In this document: positions 34,781 to 45,509 of the stretch, piece by piece
Layout of the letters: every line of letters begins with the position of its first letter
Position numbering within the stretch: the first letter of the stretch is position 1
Assembly: GCF_003284965.1 (NCBI RefSeq)
Contig: NZ_QMEW01000005.1
Coordinates: 62,001 to 126,000, forward strand
DNA from: Mycolicibacterium sp. GF69
Lineage (GTDB): Bacteria > Actinomycetota > Actinomycetes > Mycobacteriales > Mycobacteriaceae
DNA: 64,000 nucleotides
Direction: 5' to 3'
Made by a program: the position numbers and the translations under genes
Notes under the pieces: model-generated
What the model saw: the letters and a program-made list of their open reading frames with translations, nothing else
What the model was told of the DNA's origin: nothing
Databases searched by the model: none

Positions 34781-36898
34781 GTGTCGCTCGCATCCCCGGG
34801 GACCATTGCCGACGAGCAGTCAGCCGTACGGGAGTTGGTCCGTGACTGGGCAGCAGCTTCCGGCGCCATCTCGGCGGCGCGCGAAGTCGAGCAAGGCCGG
34901 CCGGAGGCCTGGCGGCAACCCTATGCCGGGGTGGCCGAACTGGGGATTTTCGGCGTGGCGTTGCCAGAGGAGCACGGCGGTGCGGACGGCACGGTCGACG
35001 ATCTGTGCGCGATGGTCGACGAGGCCTGCGCTGCGTTGATCCCCGGCCCGATCGCCACGACCGCGTTGGCCACATTGGTGCTCGAGCAGCCTGACGTGCT
35101 GCAGGCGCTGGCGTCCGGGGAGCGGGTCGCCGGAGTGGCCTTGACGGCGGATGTGCAATTCGCCGACGGCCGCGTCTCGGGCACCGCGGCCTACGTGCTC
35201 GGTGCCGATCCGGCGGGGGTGCTCCTGTTGCCGGCCGGCGACGTCTTCGTCATGGTCGACGCCGGTGCCGACGGCGTCTCCGTCGAGCCGCTGAAGGCCA
35301 CCGACTTCTCCCGACCGCTCGCGCGCGTCGTGCTCGAATCGGTGCCCGCCGAGGCGGTCGACGCGCCTGCGCAACGAGTGATCGACATCGCCGCGACGGT
35401 CATGGCGGCGGAGGCCGCCGGCCTGGCGCGCTGGGCGCTGCAGACAGCGACCGAATACGCCAAGGTGCGCGAGCAGTTCGGCAAGCCGATCGGCAGCTTC
35501 CAGGCGATCAAGCACATGTGTGCGGAGATGCTGCTGCGTTCGGAGCAGGCGTCGGTGGCTGCCGCCGATGCCGCGAAAGCCGTCTCGGAGGGCGACGAGA
35601 AGCAGTTGTCGATCGCGGCTGCGGTGGCCGCGGCGGTGGGGATCGACGCCGCGACGGCCAACGCCAAGGACTGCATCCAGGTGCTGGGCGGCATCGGGAT
35701 CACCTGGGAGCACGACGCACATCTGTATCTGCGCCGCGCGTACGGCATCGCGCACTTCCTCGGCGGAGCGCAGCGCTGGCTGCGCCGGGTGGCCGCGTTG
35801 ACGCAGCACGGCGTGCGCCGCGAACTGCGCATCGACCTCGAGTCCGTCGCCGACTTGCGACCCGAAATTGCTTCGGCCGTCACCGAAATCGCCGCGCTGC
35901 CCGCCGAAAGGCAGCAGGCCGCGCTCGCCGACGCCGGCCTGCAGGCACCGCACTGGCCCAAGCCGTACGGGCGTGGCGCCGGGCCCGCCGAGCAGTTGCT
36001 GATCGACCAGGAGTTGGCAGCCGCCGGGGTGACGCGTCCCGATCTGGTCATCGGATGGTGGGCCGCGCCAACGATTCTCGAGCACGGCACCCCGGAGCAG
36101 ATCGAAAAGTTCTTGCCTGCGACGCTGCGCGGTGAGCTGCTCTGGTGCCAGCTGTTCTCCGAACCGGGCGCCGGGTCGGACCTGGCGGCGTTGCGCACCA
36201 AAGCCGTTCGAACCGACGGCGGTTGGAAGCTGACCGGCCAGAAGGTGTGGACATCGGCGGCACACAAGGCGGCCTGGGGAGTGTGCCTGGCCCGCACCGA
36301 TCCGGATGCGCCGAAACACAAGGGCATCACGTACTTCCTCGTCGACATGTCCGCGCCGGGCATCGACATCCGGCCGCTGCGCGAGATCACCGGAGACAAC
36401 CTGTTCAACGAGGTGTTCTTCGACGAGGTCTTCGTGCCCGACGAGATGGTCGTCGGCCAGGTCAACGACGGATGGCGGCTGGCGCGCACCACGCTCGCGA
36501 ACGAGCGGGTGGCGATGGCCGCGGGCACCGCGCTCGGCAACCCGATGGAGGAGTTGCTCAAGCAGGTCGCCACGCTCGACTTCGATGTGGCCGGCCAGGA
36601 TCAGCTGGGCGCGTTGATCGTGGCGGCGCAGGTGGGCTCGCTGCTGGATCAGAAGATCGCCGAACTGGCTCTGGGAGGCCAGGATCCGGGCCCGCAGGCC
36701 AGCGTGCGCAAGCTGATCGGCGTGCGCTACCGCCAGGCGCTCGCCGAACTCCGGATGGAGTTGTCCGAAGGCGGCGGTGTGGTCGAGAACTCGACGGTGT
36801 TCGACTTCCTCAACACCCGCTGTCTGACGATCGCGGGCGGCACCGAGCAGATTCTGCTCACGCTCGCCGGCGAGCGGCTGCTGGGGCTGCCGCGCTAG
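34781..36898 (+). CDS. fadE34: Fused acyl-CoA dehydrogenase FadE34 (ChsE3)
   Basis: The 705-aa protein is two acyl-CoA dehydrogenase modules in one chain, as in mycobacterial FadE34, which oxidises the C5 side chain of cholesterol (3-oxo-cholenoyl-CoA). The first half carries the FAD-domain pattern TEYAKVREQFGKPIGSFQAI and ends GGIGITWEHDAHLYLRRAYG. The second half has EPGAGSDLAALRT, TGQKVWTSAAHKA, and NTRCLTIAGGTEQILLTLAGERLLGLPR. A KstR operator is upstream. Confidence 0.95.
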   Translation: MSLASPGTIADEQSAVRELVRDWAAASGAISAAREVEQGRPEAWRQPYAGVAELGIFGVALPEEHGGADGTVDDLCAMVDEACAALIPGPIATTALATLVLEQPDVLQALASGERVAGVALTADVQFADGRVSGTAAYVLGADPAGVLLLPAGDVFVMVDAGADGVSVEPLKATDFSRPLARVVLESVPAEAVDAPAQRVIDIAATVMAAEAAGLARWALQTATEYAKVREQFGKPIGSFQAIKHMCAEMLLRSEQASVAAADAAKAVSEGDEKQLSIAAAVAAAVGIDAATANAKDCIQVLGGIGITWEHDAHLYLRRAYGIAHFLGGAQRWLRRVAALTQHGVRRELRIDLESVADLRPEIASAVTEIAALPAERQQAALADAGLQAPHWPKPYGRGAGPAEQLLIDQELAAAGVTRPDLVIGWWAAPTILEHGTPEQIEKFLPATLRGELLWCQLFSEPGAGSDLAALRTKAVRTDGGWKLTGQKVWTSAAHKAAWGVCLARTDPDAPKHKGITYFLVDMSAPGIDIRPLREITGDNLFNEVFFDEVFVPDEMVVGQVNDGWRLARTTLANERVAMAAGTALGNPMEELLKQVATLDFDVAGQDQLGALIVAAQVGSLLDQKIAELALGGQDPGPQASVRKLIGVRYRQALAELRMELSEGGGVVENSTVFDFLNTRCLTIAGGTEQILLTLAGERLLGLPR

Positions 36899-37440
36899 CT
36901 GAACGCGGCTTGCGCGCAGGCGTCGGGCGAGGTGATGTTCACGCCGGCGTACACCACCTGGATGTGTGAACACACGATCAACGGGACGTCGGTGCGCGGG
37001 GCGCCGGTGCGCTGATCGACCGGCCAGGCGATCCCGCGCAACTGGAATTTCTCGGGCGGTCCGCCGCCGAAGTAGATGGTCGCGAACTCCACGTCGGTCA
37101 GCGATTTGAACGACCGGGTGTTGGGCGCGTCGAAGTTGAAGTTGATGTACACGCCGCGGTCCATCGTCCGCAATGTCGTGGTCTGGCGCGCCCACAGGTC
37201 GCCCGGGAAGCCGAGAACATCCGGCCCCCGACGCAGATTCGCGTCGGCGTTGAACAAGCATTTGGCCTCGGCCGCGATGCAATTGGCCGTCACGTGCATC
37301 TCGAGATTGGTGGCGGGGTCGACGGGAATCGACGAGTCCGCGGTGTCGACCGCCGCTCCCGCCGATGCGGGGACGACGAAGGCCAGCGTCACCAACGCCG
37401 CCGCAACCGTCGCAGCGAGGTTGGCCAACCGTTTCGTCAC
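36895..37440 (-). CDS. Secreted hypothetical protein (Rv3572-like)
   Basis: The 181-aa protein has a Sec signal peptide (LAATVAAALVTLAFVVPASAGA) and a beta-rich mature domain with four Cys (ANCIAAEAKCLF, VCSH, DACAQ), suggesting disulfides. It belongs to a conserved mycobacterial family beside kshB and fadE34. Function is unknown. GTG 37440 is preferred over ATG 37455 because GGGAGGGAGC stands just upstream. It ends 4 bases inside fadE34's 3' end on the other strand. Confidence 0.85.
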   Translation of the reverse strand: MTKRLANLAATVAAALVTLAFVVPASAGAAVDTADSSIPVDPATNLEMHVTANCIAAEAKCLFNADANLRRGPDVLGFPGDLWARQTTTLRTMDRGVYINFNFDAPNTRSFKSLTDVEFATIYFGGGPPEKFQLRGIAWPVDQRTGAPRTDVPLIVCSHIQVVYAGVNITSPDACAQAAFS

Positions 37441-37479
37441 GTTGCTCCCTCCCACGTGCGGCGAATGCTAGCTTGCGCG

Positions 37480-38538
37480 CTATTCGTCATAGGTGACTTC
37501 GACCGAATCCGACCGCGGCAAGGCCTGGCAACCGAGGATCAGGCCCTCGTCGAGATCGGACTGTTCGAGCACGTCGTTGATGTCCATCTCGACCTCGCCG
37601 CTCTTCTTGAGCACCGCGCAGGCCCCGCAATGACCTTCACGGCAGGAGAACGGCGCGTCGAGGCCCTTGTCCAGCAGCACGTCGAGCAGCTTGGCGTTGC
37701 GCGGCCACCGAACCTCGTGGGTCTCGCCGTCGAGCGTGACGATCGCCGTGGCCGGACCCTCGTCGCTGTCGTCCTCCTCGATGACGACCGCCGCGAACGG
37801 GTCGGAGTCCAGTGACTTGAACACCTCGATGTGCACGCGCTCGGCCGGCATCCCGGCGCCCTTGACCGCCTCCTCCGCCGCGGCCATGAACGGGCCGGGC
37901 CCGCAGATGTACGCGTCGTGGCCGGTGTACGGCGCGATCAGGGCGGCCAGCGCTGTGGCGCTCGGCAGCCCCTGCACCGTCTCCAGCCAGTGCACGACGA
38001 CGAGCCGTTCGGGGTACTTCTCGCTCAGCTCTCGCAGTGCGGGGCCGAAGATCACCGAGTTCTCGTCGCGGTTGGCATAGATCAGCACCACCTTGCCGCT
38101 GCCCTCGGCCAGCGCCGACTTGCAGATCGACATCATCGGGGTGATCCCGGAACCGGCGGCCAACAACAAGAAGTCGGTGTCCAGGGTTTTGGGTACGAAG
38201 GTGCCCGACGGCGCGAGCACGTGGACCTTCATGCCGGCGTGCGCGTGATCGCACAGCCAGTTCGACGCGTATCCGTCCGCGGTGCGCTTGACGGTGACGG
38301 TCAACCGGTCGTCGGTGAACGGCGAACTGCACAACGAGTAGCACCGCGCCACCGAACCCGTCCGGTCACTGGGCACCCTCAGGGTCAGGAACTGCCCCGG
38401 CGCGTACCGCAGCCGTTCGGCCGGGACATCGCCCCCGGCGGGCACGGTGAACACCAGCGACCGCGCGTCGTCGGTCTCGGTGACGACGTCGGCAAGTTCC
38501 AGCTCGAGCACATGGCTGCCGAGCGGCTCGTCGGTCAC
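37480..38538 (-). CDS. kshB: 3-ketosteroid-9-alpha-hydroxylase reductase KshB
   Basis: KshB passes electrons from NADH to the Rieske oxygenase KshA, which opens ring B. The 352-aa protein has an FAD domain (RCYSLCSSP), an NAD domain (LLAAGSGITPMMSI, CGPGPFMAAAEE) and a C-terminal plant-type [2Fe-2S] domain (CREGHCGACAVL ... LGCQ). Clear full-length match. KstR-type sites lie upstream at 38588 and 38656. kshA is not in the window. Confidence 0.95.
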   Translation of the reverse strand: MTDEPLGSHVLELELADVVTETDDARSLVFTVPAGGDVPAERLRYAPGQFLTLRVPSDRTGSVARCYSLCSSPFTDDRLTVTVKRTADGYASNWLCDHAHAGMKVHVLAPSGTFVPKTLDTDFLLLAAGSGITPMMSICKSALAEGSGKVVLIYANRDENSVIFGPALRELSEKYPERLVVVHWLETVQGLPSATALAALIAPYTGHDAYICGPGPFMAAAEEAVKGAGMPAERVHIEVFKSLDSDPFAAVVIEEDDSDEGPATAIVTLDGETHEVRWPRNAKLLDVLLDKGLDAPFSCREGHCGACAVLKKSGEVEMDINDVLEQSDLDEGLILGCQALPRSDSVEVTYDE

Positions 38539-38587
38539 GTTCGTGTCCGCCTCTCAGTTCCGGCATCCCTGCCGATGGGTCAATAAC

Positions 38588-38601
38588 TAGAACAGGTTAC
38601 A
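38588..38601. promoter_or_regulatory. KstR operator (kshB side of kshB/hsaA gap)
   Basis: TAGAACAGGTTACA matches TnnAACnnGTTnnA exactly. It lies 50 bases upstream of the kshB start in the divergent gap with hsaA. Confidence 0.88.
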
Positions 38602-38655
38602 GAAATGCATGTGTGCAGGTCCAGCCGTCACAGGTGTGCCCTACTCGACACGAAT

Positions 38656-38669
38656 CGTAACGTGTTCTA
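38656..38669. promoter_or_regulatory. KstR-like operator (hsaA side)
   Basis: CGTAACGTGTTCTA fits TnnAACnnGTTnnA except that the first base is C. It lies 72 bases upstream of the hsaA GTG. With the exact site at 38588 it gives two operators for the two divergent operons. Confidence 0.7.
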
Positions 38670-38740
38670 ATCTGACGGCTAAGCGGTTCGCGCTTCGCGT
38701 GAGTGCTCATCGCAGTCCGTCCTATCCGGGAGGCACATCA

Positions 38741-39925
38741 GTGACGTCCATTGAACAGCGTGACGTGCAGTCGGTCCTAGCCGGGATCGACGATCTACTG
38801 CCGCTGATCGCCAAGCGCGCGCAGGCCACCGAAGACCTGCGCCGGCTGCCCGACGAGACGGTCAACGAGCTCAACGAGGTCGGCTTCTTCAAGCTGTTGC
38901 AACCCGAGCAGTGGGGCGGGCTGCAGTGCGATCCGACCCTGTTCTACGAAGCGGTGCGCCGGCTCGCCAGCGCCTGCGGTTCGACCGGTTGGGTCAGTTC
39001 GATCATCGGGGTGCACAACTGGCACCTCGCGCTCTTCGACCAGCAGGCCCAGGAAGAGGTCTGGGGCGAGGACCCCGCCGTGCGCATCTCCTCGTCGTAT
39101 GCGCCGATGGGCGCGGGCACCGTCGTCGACGACGGCTACATCGTCAACGGGTCGTGGAACTGGTCGTCTGGATGTGACCACGCGACGTGGACCTTCGTCG
39201 GTGGCCCGGTCATCAAGGACGGCAAGCCGGTCGACTTCGGCAGCTTCCTGATCCCGCGCACCGAGTACGAGATCGACGACGTGTGGCATGTGGTCGGGCT
39301 CAAGGGCACCGGCAGCAACACGCTCAAGGTCAAGGACGTGTTCGTGCCGCGGCATCGCTTCCTGTCGTACAAGGCGATGAACGACCGCACCGCGGGCGGG
39401 CTGCAGAACAACACCGCGCCGGTCTACAAGATGCCTTGGGGCACAGTTCATCCCACGACAATCTCGGCGCCCATCGTCGGTATGGCATACGGCGCCTACG
39501 CCGCGCACGTCGAGCACCAGGGCAAGCGCGTGCGTGCGGCGTTCGCCGGCGAGAAGGCCAAGGACGATCCGTTCGCCAAGATCCGGATCGCCGAGGCCGC
39601 CAGCGACATCGACGCGGCCTGGCGCCAGCTGATGGGCAACGTCGGCGACGAATACGCGCTGCTGTCCGCGGGCCAGGACATCCCGTTCGAGTTGCGCGCC
39701 CGCGCCCGCCGCGATCAGGTCCGTGCCACCGGCCGCGCCATCGCCTCGATCGACCGGCTCTTCGAGGCGTCCGGCGCCACCGCGCTCAGCAATGACGCAC
39801 CCGTGCAACGGTTCTGGCGCGATGCGCACGCCGGGCGGGTGCACGCGGCCAACGACCCCGAACGCGCCTACCTGATCTTCGGCAACAACGAGTTCGGGCT
39901 GCCACCTCAGGACACAATGGTTTAA
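38741..39925 (+). CDS. hsaA: 3-HSA hydroxylase oxygenase subunit HsaA
   Basis: HsaA is the flavin-dependent monooxygenase that hydroxylates 3-HSA to the catechol 3,4-DHSA in steroid ring A degradation, using flavin reduced by HsaB. The 394-aa protein (same length as in M. tuberculosis) has an acyl-CoA dehydrogenase-like fold with GFFKLLQPEQWGGL, GSWNWSSGCDHATW and FIFGNNEFGLPPQDTMV at the end. GTG 38741 is decided by a GGGAGG ribosome-binding site. First gene of hsaADCB. Confidence 0.96.
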   Translation: MTSIEQRDVQSVLAGIDDLLPLIAKRAQATEDLRRLPDETVNELNEVGFFKLLQPEQWGGLQCDPTLFYEAVRRLASACGSTGWVSSIIGVHNWHLALFDQQAQEEVWGEDPAVRISSSYAPMGAGTVVDDGYIVNGSWNWSSGCDHATWTFVGGPVIKDGKPVDFGSFLIPRTEYEIDDVWHVVGLKGTGSNTLKVKDVFVPRHRFLSYKAMNDRTAGGLQNNTAPVYKMPWGTVHPTTISAPIVGMAYGAYAAHVEHQGKRVRAAFAGEKAKDDPFAKIRIAEAASDIDAAWRQLMGNVGDEYALLSAGQDIPFELRARARRDQVRATGRAIASIDRLFEASGATALSNDAPVQRFWRDAHAGRVHAANDPERAYLIFGNNEFGLPPQDTMV

Positions 39926-41736
<1,811 letters not shown>

Positions 41737-41742
41737 ACGGTG

Positions 41743-42306
41743 ATGAGCGCTCCCATCGACCCGCGCAGCTTCCGCTCGGTCCTTGGTCAGTTCTGCACAG
41801 GTATCACGGTGATCACCACGGTGCACGACGGCGAGCCGGTCGGGTTCGCATGCCAGTCGTTCGCCGCGCTGTCCCTGGATCCGCCGCTGGTGCTGTTCTG
41901 CCCGACCAAGGTGTCGAGATCGTGGCAGGCGATCGAGGCCAGTGGCCACTTCTGCGTGAATGTGCTGCACGAGAACCAGCAACACGTGTCGGCGCGCTTC
42001 GGCTCCAAGGAACCCGACAAGTTCGCCGAAATCGAGTGGTACCCGTCGAAACTCGGCTCGCCGGTCATCGAGGGCACACTCGCGCACATCGACTGCTCGG
42101 TACATTCGGTGCACGACGGGGGCGACCACTACGTGGTGTTCGGCGCGGTGGACTCGCTGTCGGACGTGCCGCACCGCAAGCCGCGTCCGCTGCTGTTCTA
42201 TCGCGGGCAGTACACCGGTATCGAGCCGGAGAAGAACACGCCCGCGCAGTGGCGCGACGACCTCGAGGCCTTCCTGACCGCCACCACCGACGACACCTGG
42301 CTCTAG
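41743..42306 (+). CDS. hsaB: Flavin reductase HsaB
   Basis: HsaB supplies reduced FMN to HsaA. The 187-aa flavin reductase-like domain protein shows FRSVLGQFCTGITVITT, VGFACQSFAALSLDPPLVLFCPT and FGAVDSL..RPLLFYRGQY. ATG 41743 (MSAPIDPRSF) is chosen over a GTG three bases upstream because it matches the family length. Last gene of the hsa operon; the next gene converges. Confidence 0.95.
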   Translation: MSAPIDPRSFRSVLGQFCTGITVITTVHDGEPVGFACQSFAALSLDPPLVLFCPTKVSRSWQAIEASGHFCVNVLHENQQHVSARFGSKEPDKFAEIEWYPSKLGSPVIEGTLAHIDCSVHSVHDGGDHYVVFGAVDSLSDVPHRKPRPLLFYRGQYTGIEPEKNTPAQWRDDLEAFLTATTDDTWL

Positions 42307-42328
42307 TTTCTGCGCACGCGTGGGCCGC

Positions 42329-43096
42329 TCACAACCGCTCGTCGATGAACTCCACGATCGCCGCGGCGACGTCTCGGTGCACCGTCTCGTTGAGGATGTC
42401 GTGGCGCGCGCCCGCGAACTCGGCCAGCCGCAGTGCGTCGATCTGCTCGGCATACGCGCGAACGGCGCCGATCTGGGCGATCGGGTCGTTCGAGCCGTGC
42501 ACGGCCAGCGTGGGGACCGTCAGCTTCGGCAGCATGGCGCCGAATCGGTCCCAGGCCCTGTCGAGTTCCCTCGTCAGTGCGGCACCGTCGGCGTCGACGA
42601 ACGCCAGCGGATCGTTCTCCAACTGGTCGAGGTAGAACGGGTCCTCCGACAGCTGACCCGGGGCGAGGTCCAGGGAGGTGTCGCTGTCCAGCATTGCCGG
42701 GATCGGCACCAACGGAGCACCGGAGACGATGCCGGCCGTATAGCGGTCCGGCGCGTCCAGCAGCCGGAACAGCGTGACGATCGAGCCGAACGAATGCCCC
42801 TGTGCGATCAGCGGCAGCCCCGGTGTCGCGGTCTCGGCCAGCGCGGTGAGGGTATCGGCGAGATCGGAGCTGTCCTCGATCGACCCGAAGTCTCCGCGGG
42901 TGCCCGGGCTCAGGCCGTGGCCGAACTGGTCGACCGCCCACACGTCGATGCCCGCGGCGTTGAGCGCGAACCCGTAGCGGTGATAGACACCGGTGTGCTC
43001 GCCGAAGCCGTGCAGGAAGATCACCGCTGCACGAGGTTTGGCCGACGCCCAGTGACGGTAGTAGGCCCGGCCCTTCGGATGCTCGATGAACGGCAT
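42329..43096 (-). CDS. Alpha/beta hydrolase, lysophospholipase/monoacylglycerol lipase type
   Basis: The 255-aa serine hydrolase has FLHGFGEHTGVYHRY, GHGLSPGTRG, nucleophile elbow GHSFGS, acid in HGSNDPIAQIG and catalytic His in GARHDILNE. This is the hydrolase_4 (monoglyceride lipase/lysophospholipase) pattern. The substrate is unknown. It follows the LysR-type gene by 10 bases on the same strand and converges with hsaB. Confidence 0.85.
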   Translation of the reverse strand: MPFIEHPKGRAYYRHWASAKPRAAVIFLHGFGEHTGVYHRYGFALNAAGIDVWAVDQFGHGLSPGTRGDFGSIEDSSDLADTLTALAETATPGLPLIAQGHSFGSIVTLFRLLDAPDRYTAGIVSGAPLVPIPAMLDSDTSLDLAPGQLSEDPFYLDQLENDPLAFVDADGAALTRELDRAWDRFGAMLPKLTVPTLAVHGSNDPIAQIGAVRAYAEQIDALRLAEFAGARHDILNETVHRDVAAAIVEFIDERL

Positions 43097-43106
43097 GCTT
43101 TCGACG

Positions 43107-44021
43107 TTATCGCTTGCCCAGCAGCACGTCGCGCTGGTCGCGCACCTGATCGCGGATCGCTTCGACGACGGCGGCCACTTCGGGCCGGCGCATCGTCTCG
43201 GCGCGGGTGACGAGCCAGTACGTCAGCCGAACCGCCACCTCGGCGGGAAGCACCCGAACGAGATCGTCGTGGCGGTCGGCCATGAAACAGGGCAGCAGCC
43301 CGATACCCGCGGCCGCGCGCGTCGCCTCGACATGTACGAAAACGTTTGTGGAGGTGACGGATTCGCGCATGGCGGGTGCGAAGTTCGTCGCCACGTCGAG
43401 GTCGTCGACCTGCAGCATCGAGTCGATGAAGTAGACCAGTGGAAAACGTCCGAGGTCGGCGATGCTGGTCGGCGTCGCGTGTTGCGCCAGATAGTCCCGG
43501 GCACCGTAGAGGCCCAGGCAGTAGTCGCCGAGCTCGATCGCGGTGGCCCTATGCACCTTGGGTTCGCCGACGACCACCTCCACGTCCAGGCCGGAGCGCT
43601 GCTGGGTGGCGGGTCGCGTCGTGGCGACGATCTCGACCGCGATCCTCGGATGCCGACGTTGGACCTGCGCGGCGGCGGGCGCGGCGATGTAGGCGGAGAA
43701 GCCGTCGGTCGCCGAGATCCGGACGACGCCCTCCAGCGCGCGGTCACCCGCGGTGTCGACCGCCAGCGACCGCACGGCCGACTCGATCGTCTCCGCGGCA
43801 GCCAGCGCGTCGCGTCCCAGGTCGGTGAGTTCCCAGCCGCCCGCGCCGCGCGCCAGCACCCGTCCGCCGACCGACTCCTCGAGCGCGGCGATGCGTCGCG
43901 AGATCGTGGTGTGGTTGAGTCCCAGCTCCTCGGCGGCCGTCTTGTACCGGCCGGATCGACCGACCGCCAACAGCACGAGCAGGTCGTCGGCGCTCGGCCG
44001 CCGGCCGGACGGCTGGCTCAT
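43107..44021 (-). CDS. LysR family regulator of the ketone-body genes
   Basis: The 304-aa protein has the LysR helix-turn-helix (LVLLAVGRSGRYKTAAEELGLNHTTISRRIAALEESVG) and an effector domain (GVVRISATDGFSAYIAAPA). ATG 44021 (MSQPSGRRPSADD) is the typical start. It is divergent from the transporter-dehydrogenase-ligase operon at 44145, with a clear inverted repeat between them, so control of that operon is likely. Confidence 0.88.
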   Translation of the reverse strand: MSQPSGRRPSADDLLVLLAVGRSGRYKTAAEELGLNHTTISRRIAALEESVGGRVLARGAGGWELTDLGRDALAAAETIESAVRSLAVDTAGDRALEGVVRISATDGFSAYIAAPAAAQVQRRHPRIAVEIVATTRPATQQRSGLDVEVVVGEPKVHRATAIELGDYCLGLYGARDYLAQHATPTSIADLGRFPLVYFIDSMLQVDDLDVATNFAPAMRESVTSTNVFVHVEATRAAAGIGLLPCFMADRHDDLVRVLPAEVAVRLTYWLVTRAETMRRPEVAAVVEAIRDQVRDQRDVLLGKR

Positions 44022-44032
44022 TGGCGGCGGCA

Positions 44033-44052
44033 CATCTGCATTTTCGCAGATG
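44033..44052. promoter_or_regulatory. Inverted repeat, probable LysR operator
   Basis: CATCTGC-attttc-GCAGATG is a perfect 7-base dyad 11 bases before the LysR-type gene start. A third half-site CATCTGC occurs at 44085-44091, nearer the transporter gene. Paired and extra half-sites between divergent genes are typical for LysR autoregulation and activation. Confidence 0.65.
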
Positions 44053-44144
44053 CCTCCTGCAGTTTTGACCATTGCTGGTCGTCGCATCTGCGTGAATACT
44101 CACAAGGCGTCTGTGCCCGCCGTCACGGCCCGAAGGAGTGCGCG

Positions 44145-45509
44145 ATGAGTGTCACCAACGATGCGGACGGCGGCGGGCCCGTCGCCACCGGCCTCAAACG
44201 CGTCGTCGTCGCCTCGATGGCCGGCACGGTCGTCGAGTGGTACGAGTTCTTCCTCTACGCCACCGCCGCCACCCTGGTCTTCAACAAGGTGTTCTTCGCG
44301 GAGGGCACCAGCGAAGCCAGCGGACTCATTGCCGCGCTGCTCACCTACGCGGTCGGCTTCGTCGCACGCCCGCTGGGCGGGATCGTTTTCGGACATTTCG
44401 GTGACAAGTACGGACGCAAGAAGCTGCTCCAGTTCGCGATCCTGCTCGTCGGTGCCGTCACGTTCCTGATGGGCTGCCTGCCGACGTACGCGCAGATCGG
44501 GGTCTGGGCGCCGATACTGCTTGTGGTCCTGCGGTTCCTCCAGGGCTTCGCAGTCGGCGGTGAATGGGGCGGGGCGGTTCTGCTGGTGGCCGAACACAGC
44601 CCCGACGACAAGCGTGGGTTCTGGGCCAGCTGGCCGCAAGCCGCGGTGCCGGTCGGCAACATGCTCGCGACGGTCGTTCTGCTGGTGCTGACCTTTCTGC
44701 TTCCCGAGGCGGCGTTCTTGTCCTGGGGCTGGCGGGTGGCGTTCTGGCTGTCCGCGGTGGTGGTGCTGATCGGCTACTACATCCGCACCAAGGTCACCGA
44801 CGCACCGATCTTCGTGGCCGCCCAGGAGGAAGTGGAGCGCGTCAAGGCCGTCTCCTACGGCGTGGTCGAGGTGCTGAAGCGTTACCCCCGTGGGGTTTTC
44901 ACCGCGATGGGCCTGCGGTTCGCGGAGAACATCATGTACTACCTGGTGGTCACCTTCTCGATCGTCTACCTCAAGACGCACGTCGGCGCCGACACCGGCG
45001 ACATCCTGTGGTGGCTGCTGGTCGCGCACGCCGTGCATTTCGTGGTCATCCCGCAAGTGGGCCGGCTGTCCGATCGGTTCGGCAGGCGACCGGTGTACAT
45101 CGTCGGCGCCGTCGCCGCGGGAACCTGGGGCTTCTTCGCCTTCCCGATGATGAACAGCGGGTCCTATCTGCTGATCATGGCCGCCGTCATCCTCGGCCTC
45201 GTCATCCACGCGTTGATGTATTCACCGCAGCCGGCGATCATGGCCGAGATGTTTCCGACCCGGATGCGGTATTCCGGTGTCTCGCTTGGCTATCAGGTGA
45301 CGTCGATCGTCGCCGGATCGCTGGCACCGGCCATCGCCACCTGGCTGCTCGACAGGTTCGGTTCGGCAGTGCCGATCGCCCTGTATCTCGCCGGCGCCTC
45401 GTTGATCACGCTGGTTGCCGCGCTGTTCAGCAGGGAGACCAAGGGCCTGGACCTCGCGACGCTCGACGAGGCCGACCGGGAGCAACTGGCCAAGGCGGGG
45501 GTCGTATGA
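44145..45509 (+). CDS. MFS transporter, metabolite:H+ symporter (MHS) type
   Basis: The 454-aa protein has about twelve helices and MHS-family signatures: TVVEWYEFFLYATAATLVF at helix 1, GHFGDKYGRKK between helices 2 and 3, FLQGFAVGGEWGGAVLLVAEH in helix 4, and RLSDRFGRRP mid-chain. Such transporters import carboxylates. The following genes point to 3-hydroxybutyrate or acetoacetate as cargo (inference). Its TGA overlaps the next ATG by 4 bases. Confidence 0.92.
   Translation: MSVTNDADGGGPVATGLKRVVVASMAGTVVEWYEFFLYATAATLVFNKVFFAEGTSEASGLIAALLTYAVGFVARPLGGIVFGHFGDKYGRKKLLQFAILLVGAVTFLMGCLPTYAQIGVWAPILLVVLRFLQGFAVGGEWGGAVLLVAEHSPDDKRGFWASWPQAAVPVGNMLATVVLLVLTFLLPEAAFLSWGWRVAFWLSAVVVLIGYYIRTKVTDAPIFVAAQEEVERVKAVSYGVVEVLKRYPRGVFTAMGLRFAENIMYYLVVTFSIVYLKTHVGADTGDILWWLLVAHAVHFVVIPQVGRLSDRFGRRPVYIVGAVAAGTWGFFAFPMMNSGSYLLIMAAVILGLVIHALMYSPQPAIMAEMFPTRMRYSGVSLGYQVTSIVAGSLAPAIATWLLDRFGSAVPIALYLAGASLITLVAALFSRETKGLDLATLDEADREQLAKAGVV

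Noticed and set aside
34820..37282. Minus-strand open frame of 820 codons
   Set aside because: Antisense to fadE34 and extending over the Rv3572-like gene; the real genes are strongly supported by family similarity.
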